The notes under the pieces were generated by a model. The model was not told where the DNA came from and did no database searches. It saw only the letters and a program-made list of their open reading frames with translations. Below, piece after piece: positions 41,458-44,150 of a stretch of DNA of 44,150 nt (the first letter of the stretch is position 1; every line of letters begins with the position of its first letter). The position numbers and the translations under genes were made by a program. Source of the stretch: Sphingobium terrigena. GTDB taxonomy: Bacteria > Pseudomonadota > Alphaproteobacteria > Sphingomonadales > Sphingomonadaceae. The stretch spans positions 1 through 44,150 of the forward strand of contig NZ_QVRA01000030.1 of NCBI RefSeq assembly GCF_003591655.1, in the 5' to 3' direction.

Positions 41458-42221
41458 GGATCGCGCGCATCCTGATCATTGCCGGGTCCGACAGTGGCGG
41501 GGGGGCTGGTATCCAGGCGGATATCAAGGCCGTGACGATGCTGGGCGGTCACGCCATGACCGCGATCACCGCGATCACTGCGCAGAATACGCTGGGGGTG
41601 CAGGGCGTCCACCCGATCCCGACCGATATGGTGTTGGCGCAGATGCACAGCTGCATCAGCGATATTGGCGTGGATGCGGTGAAGATCGGCATGATCGGAT
41701 CGGCGGACACGGCGATGGCGGTGGCCGAACTGCTCACTGGCTTGAGCGATGTGCCGATCGTCTTTGATCCGGTGATGGTCGCGACCAGCGGATCGGTGCT
41801 GGCCGACGCGGCGACGATTGCGGCGTTCGAGAAATTGATGGCCATCGCCACGCTGGTGACGCCCAATATCCCCGAATTGGCGGCCCTTGGCGGCGAAGGG
41901 ATTGCCGCGCGGTTCGGCACGCATGTGCTGGCCAAGGGCGGGCATGGCGTGGGTGCGCTGCTGGTTGACCGGCTGGTCGGGCCGGAGGGGCTGGTCACCG
42001 ACTGGACCGACCCGCGCATCGATACGCCGCACACCCATGGCACCGGCTGCACGCTGGCCAGTGGGATTGCGACCGGACTGGGGCAGGGGATGGCGCTGGG
42101 TGCCGCGATCGCGCGGGCGCGGGCCTATGTGCGCGCGGCGCTGACGATCGCGCCGGGGCTGGGCGGTGGGCATGGGCCGATGGGTGCGCCGCCGGAATTT
42201 CTTGCGCATTTTCATGCCTGA
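41454..42221 (+). CDS. thiD: Hydroxymethylpyrimidine/phosphomethylpyrimidine kinase
   Basis: Phosphorylates hydroxymethylpyrimidine and its monophosphate in thiamine synthesis. The 255-residue protein starts at ATG 41454. The ribokinase-type N-terminus is ILIIAGSDSGGGAGIQADIKA (about 5-25). VFDPVMVATSG (about 103-113) and the anion-hole/catalytic motif HTHGTGCTLASGIATGLGQG (about 193-212, catalytic Cys as usual in ThiD) are all present. No TPP riboswitch was recognised upstream. Overlap with DUF1272 at the start and rnhB at the end ties the three genes into one operon. Confidence 0.93.
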   Translation: MRIARILIIAGSDSGGGAGIQADIKAVTMLGGHAMTAITAITAQNTLGVQGVHPIPTDMVLAQMHSCISDIGVDAVKIGMIGSADTAMAVAELLTGLSDVPIVFDPVMVATSGSVLADAATIAAFEKLMAIATLVTPNIPELAALGGEGIAARFGTHVLAKGGHGVGALLVDRLVGPEGLVTDWTDPRIDTPHTHGTGCTLASGIATGLGQGMALGAAIARARAYVRAALTIAPGLGGGHGPMGAPPEFLAHFHA

Positions 42222-42813
42222 TTTTGCCCATGAACTGCGTCATCATCCAGGGCTTGTCGCCGGAGTGGATGAGGCGGGCAGGGGACCGCTTGCCGGACCG
42301 GTGGTTGCGGCGGCGGTGATCTTGCGGGCGGAGGATTGCCCCGAAGGCCTCAACGACAGCAAGAAACTCTCGGCCAAACGACGCGCGGCGCTGGAGGGGG
42401 AGATCAAGGCGCGGGCGATCTGCTGGGGGCTGGGGCTGGCCAGTGTCGAGGAGATCGACCGGATCAACATCCTGTGGGCAACGATGCTGGCGATGACGCG
42501 GGCGGTCGAGGCGCTGGGGCAGGATTGCCAGCATGTGCTGGTCGATGGCAACCGGGTGCCGGACTGGCGCTGGCCTGCCACGGCGGTCATCGGCGGTGAT
42601 GCGCTATGCCTGTCGATCGCCGCGGCCTCCATCCTGGCCAAGGAAGCGCGGGACCGGATGATGCTGGAGGCCGCCATCACCCATCCGCATTATGGCTGGG
42701 AGAGCAACAAGGGCTATGGCAGCGTGCAGCATCTCGCCGCGCTGCGGACCCATGGCCCGACCCCGCTGCACCGGCGCAGCTTTGCCCCGGTGGCGCAGAT
42801 GCTGCTGATTTAG
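42214..42813 (+). CDS. rnhB: Ribonuclease HII
   Basis: Cleaves RNA in RNA-DNA hybrids, including single ribonucleotides. The 199-residue protein starts at ATG 42214, 8 bases inside thiD. The catalytic Asp-Glu pair is in GVDEAGRGPLAGPVVAAAV (about 17-35). LNDSKKLSAKRR (about 49-60) and the downstream Asp in VLVDGNRVP (about 110) complete the site. The closing NKGYGSVQHLAALRTHGPTPLHRRSF is family-typical. A hairpin follows the stop. Confidence 0.95.
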   Translation: MPDFAHELRHHPGLVAGVDEAGRGPLAGPVVAAAVILRAEDCPEGLNDSKKLSAKRRAALEGEIKARAICWGLGLASVEEIDRINILWATMLAMTRAVEALGQDCQHVLVDGNRVPDWRWPATAVIGGDALCLSIAAASILAKEARDRMMLEAAITHPHYGWESNKGYGSVQHLAALRTHGPTPLHRRSFAPVAQMLLI

Positions 42814-42822
42814 GCGCATCTC

Positions 42823-42950
42823 CCCTCCCCAGCGGGGAGGGTTGATTGGCGTCACGTGCCTCCAATCAAGGGGAGGGGGAGCGAGGCGAAGCTGAGCGTC
42901 AACTCCGGCGGCAGTACACCCCCACCCATCCTCCCCCTTCAAGGGGGAGG
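42823..42950. repeat. Hairpin-rich GC/polypurine region after rnhB
   Basis: CCCTCCCC/GGGGAGGG (42823-42830 with 42834-42841) forms a tight hairpin 10 bases after the rnhB stop and is a likely transcription end. A second one, CTCCCCCTT/AAGGGGGAG, lies near 42930-42950. Between them are complementary CCTCCAATCA and TTGATTGG segments. The rest of the 249-bp gap before the next gene shows nothing further. Confidence 0.6.
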
Positions 42951-43062
42951 AGACAGAAAGGGCGAGATATTGCCCCTTTCCCCCTGTCCCAAGTCGGGAC
43001 CGTTGCGGTAAAGCGCCTGGCTCCCCTCTGGCGCGCGGCGGGCTTATGGTTAAGAAAGGCTT

Positions 43063-43713
43063 ATGCTTTTCCCCCGGCTGTTCGTCCTGCTGTGCTGCCT
43101 GGCTATGGGCGTGCCGTCCGCGCGGGCGGAGCTGGCGGATTTGCCGCTGGCACCGGGCGCGTTTCGCTGGGCCGATGATGGCGCCGGCGATGGGGCAGGG
43201 GTCGGGGGGCCGCTCTATTTGATCGTCAGTATCGCGCGGCAGCGTGTGCATGTCTATCGCGGCGACCGGCTGATCGGCGCGGCCAGCGTGTCCACGGGGA
43301 CGAAGGGCCATCGCACCCCCACCGGCAGCTTCCCCATCCTGCAAAAGCGCCAGTGGCACCGCTCCAACCTCTACAGCAATGCGCCCATGCCGTTCATGCA
43401 GCGGCTGACCTGGGACGGCATTGCGCTCCACGCCGGGCATAATCCCGGCTACCCCGCCAGCCATGGCTGTATCCGCCTGCCCTATGCCTTTGCCCGGCAA
43501 CTCTTCGCGCTGACGCAGATCGGCACGCTGACCGAAGTGACCACGGACCGGCTGAACGCCGCGATCCTGCTCGACCCGTTGGTGCTGGGCGACAAGGGGA
43601 GCAGTGTGGTGACGTTCGGGATGGGTGGCGGCGATATGCGGCGCGGGAGTGGCGCGCGGGTGCCGCTGCTGGAGATCGACCCGGACATTTTCGGGGTGTG
43701 GGGCCGGCGGTAA
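43063..43713 (+). CDS. L,D-transpeptidase (YkuD domain)
   Basis: The 216-residue exported protein has a signal peptide of about 1-22 (LFVLLCCLAMGVPSARA-EL). The YkuD domain spans about 50-170. The catalytic site is IALHAGHNPGYPASHGCIRLP (His about 124, catalytic Cys about 138). It would make or edit 3-3 cross-links in peptidoglycan or attach proteins to it. The C-terminal tail (about 172-216) is Gly/Arg-rich with no known domain. Start and length fit the family. Confidence 0.92.
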   Translation: MLFPRLFVLLCCLAMGVPSARAELADLPLAPGAFRWADDGAGDGAGVGGPLYLIVSIARQRVHVYRGDRLIGAASVSTGTKGHRTPTGSFPILQKRQWHRSNLYSNAPMPFMQRLTWDGIALHAGHNPGYPASHGCIRLPYAFARQLFALTQIGTLTEVTTDRLNAAILLDPLVLGDKGSSVVTFGMGGGDMRRGSGARVPLLEIDPDIFGVWGRR

Positions 43714-43939
43714 GGGGGCGGGCGGGGCTTATGCAGCCTTGCCAAATCAGCAAAGTTCACACCATCGCAGGCCACGCAAAAGCGTGGGAGCAGACTCCGC
43801 TTATGGACTTCGCAATAGGATATTTTTTGCAAATTGTGCCGCGACGCCCGTAGGCGCGCGGAGACGATCAACCGGACGGAGAGAAAGAGCCGGGGGGTAT
43901 GGCATCGGGTGGGGGTGTAGGACAGGGTAAGAATTACAT

Positions 43940-44028
43940 ATGACTTTTCGTTGTTCCCCCAACGTCATCCTGAACTTGTTTCAGGATCCATCGCGCCCCA
44001 CTAGCCGCCGCTTGCGACGAGAAATGGA
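43940..44028. repeat. Dispersed extragenic repeat, truncated second copy
   Basis: Matches the copy at 32506-32620 from ATGACTTTTCG through the CCTGAA/TTCAGG hairpin to GAAATGGA at 44021-44028, then similarity stops. The missing right half and the different sequence after 44028 suggest insertion of other DNA there. The stretch 43714-43939 before it holds only a short CCACGC/GCGTGG hairpin and no convincing gene. Confidence 0.65.
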
Positions 44029-44150
44029 GGTCGTGTCCCACGGGGTGGTGTAGGAACCGTCGATCCACGGCAGGATCGGGTTCGGGTCAGGCGGCCAGAG
44101 CTGGCAGGCTGACGATTGGGTTATGGCTCACCGAGCCGATTGTTTCCAGC
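44029..44150 (-). mobile_element. Possible end of an insertion sequence, cut by the window edge
   Basis: DNA from about 44029 interrupts the dispersed repeat. On the minus strand a frame open from the window edge (44149) ends in TGA at 44087-44089 with the protein-like tail SHNPIVSLPALAA. About 58 bases of non-coding sequence (containing GTGTCCCACGGGGTGGTG) follow before the repeat resumes its edge. This layout fits the 3' end of a transposase gene plus a terminal sequence. The family is not recognised and only the last 20 codons are visible. Confidence 0.35.

Noticed and set aside
41316..42221. thiD starting at the upstream ATG at 41316
   Set aside because: The first 46 residues would be an out-of-frame reading of the DUF1272 gene; the ThiD N-terminal motif begins right after ATG 41454.
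42846..43000. Polypurine/polypyrimidine stretches that might be a CRISPR leader or array
   Set aside because: No regular repeat-spacer spacing; they are local hairpins and a dispersed repeat.
43482..43871. Minus-strand frame of 129 residues with a plausible-looking N-terminus (CEVHKRSLLPRFCVACDG)
   Set aside because: Its second half is antisense to the well-supported L,D-transpeptidase gene and becomes a Pro/Arg/Ser-rich shadow; no clear ribosome site or family.

Overview
The window looks like a high-GC alphaproteobacterial chromosome, most likely Sphingomonadaceae (Sphingobium, Sphingomonas or a relative). This is inferred from the gene families and from the hairpin repeats scattered between genes. 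The families include a PhoK/SPAP-type alkaline phosphatase, an EpsC-type serine acetyltransferase, a SUV3-like helicase next to an S4 protein, CarD and FdxA. No rRNA, tRNA or CRISPR array was seen.

Region 1 (1-4360) is a mobilization module. It holds small unknown proteins, a coiled-coil protein, a two-helix membrane protein, a relaxase translationally coupled to a MobC-like protein, and a 17-bp-arm inverted repeat that is a good oriT candidate. A 13-bp direct repeat and a 45-codon ORF lie at its border with the chromosomal corA operon.

Region 2 (4362-13860) holds corA, a DEDD exonuclease, and a carbonic anhydrase/SulP transporter pair followed by a TorF-type porin. Two paralogous OmpR-family regulators bracket this set. 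The second has a partner kinase; the first has a degenerate receiver and a short overlapping leader ORF. epsC follows.

Region 3 (13954-32461) is mostly housekeeping: PhoK-like phosphatase, DsbD-like reductase and TlyA, an RND efflux pair, tspO, ubiK, a YbjN protein, proC, a short asparaginase-fold protein, carD, fdxA, a ParE/antitoxin pair with a readable promoter-operator, a SUV3-like helicase with an S4 protein, and an M23 peptidase.

Region 4 (32723-38165) contains the most interesting locus. A periplasmic cupredoxin and a membrane GGDEF-EAL protein share an ATGA overlap. They are divergent from a DUF3034 outer-membrane-like protein and a truncated haemoglobin that appears to carry an export signal. 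A 19-bp imperfect palindrome lies in the shared promoter region. I infer a copper/haem redox or gas sensing system linked to cyclic-di-GMP. A CsbD protein follows.

Region 5 (38202-44150) holds an AGCS symporter, glmM, DUF1272-thiD-rnhB with overlapping ends, and an L,D-transpeptidase. The right edge carries a dispersed repeat that appears to be interrupted by the end of an unidentified insertion sequence.
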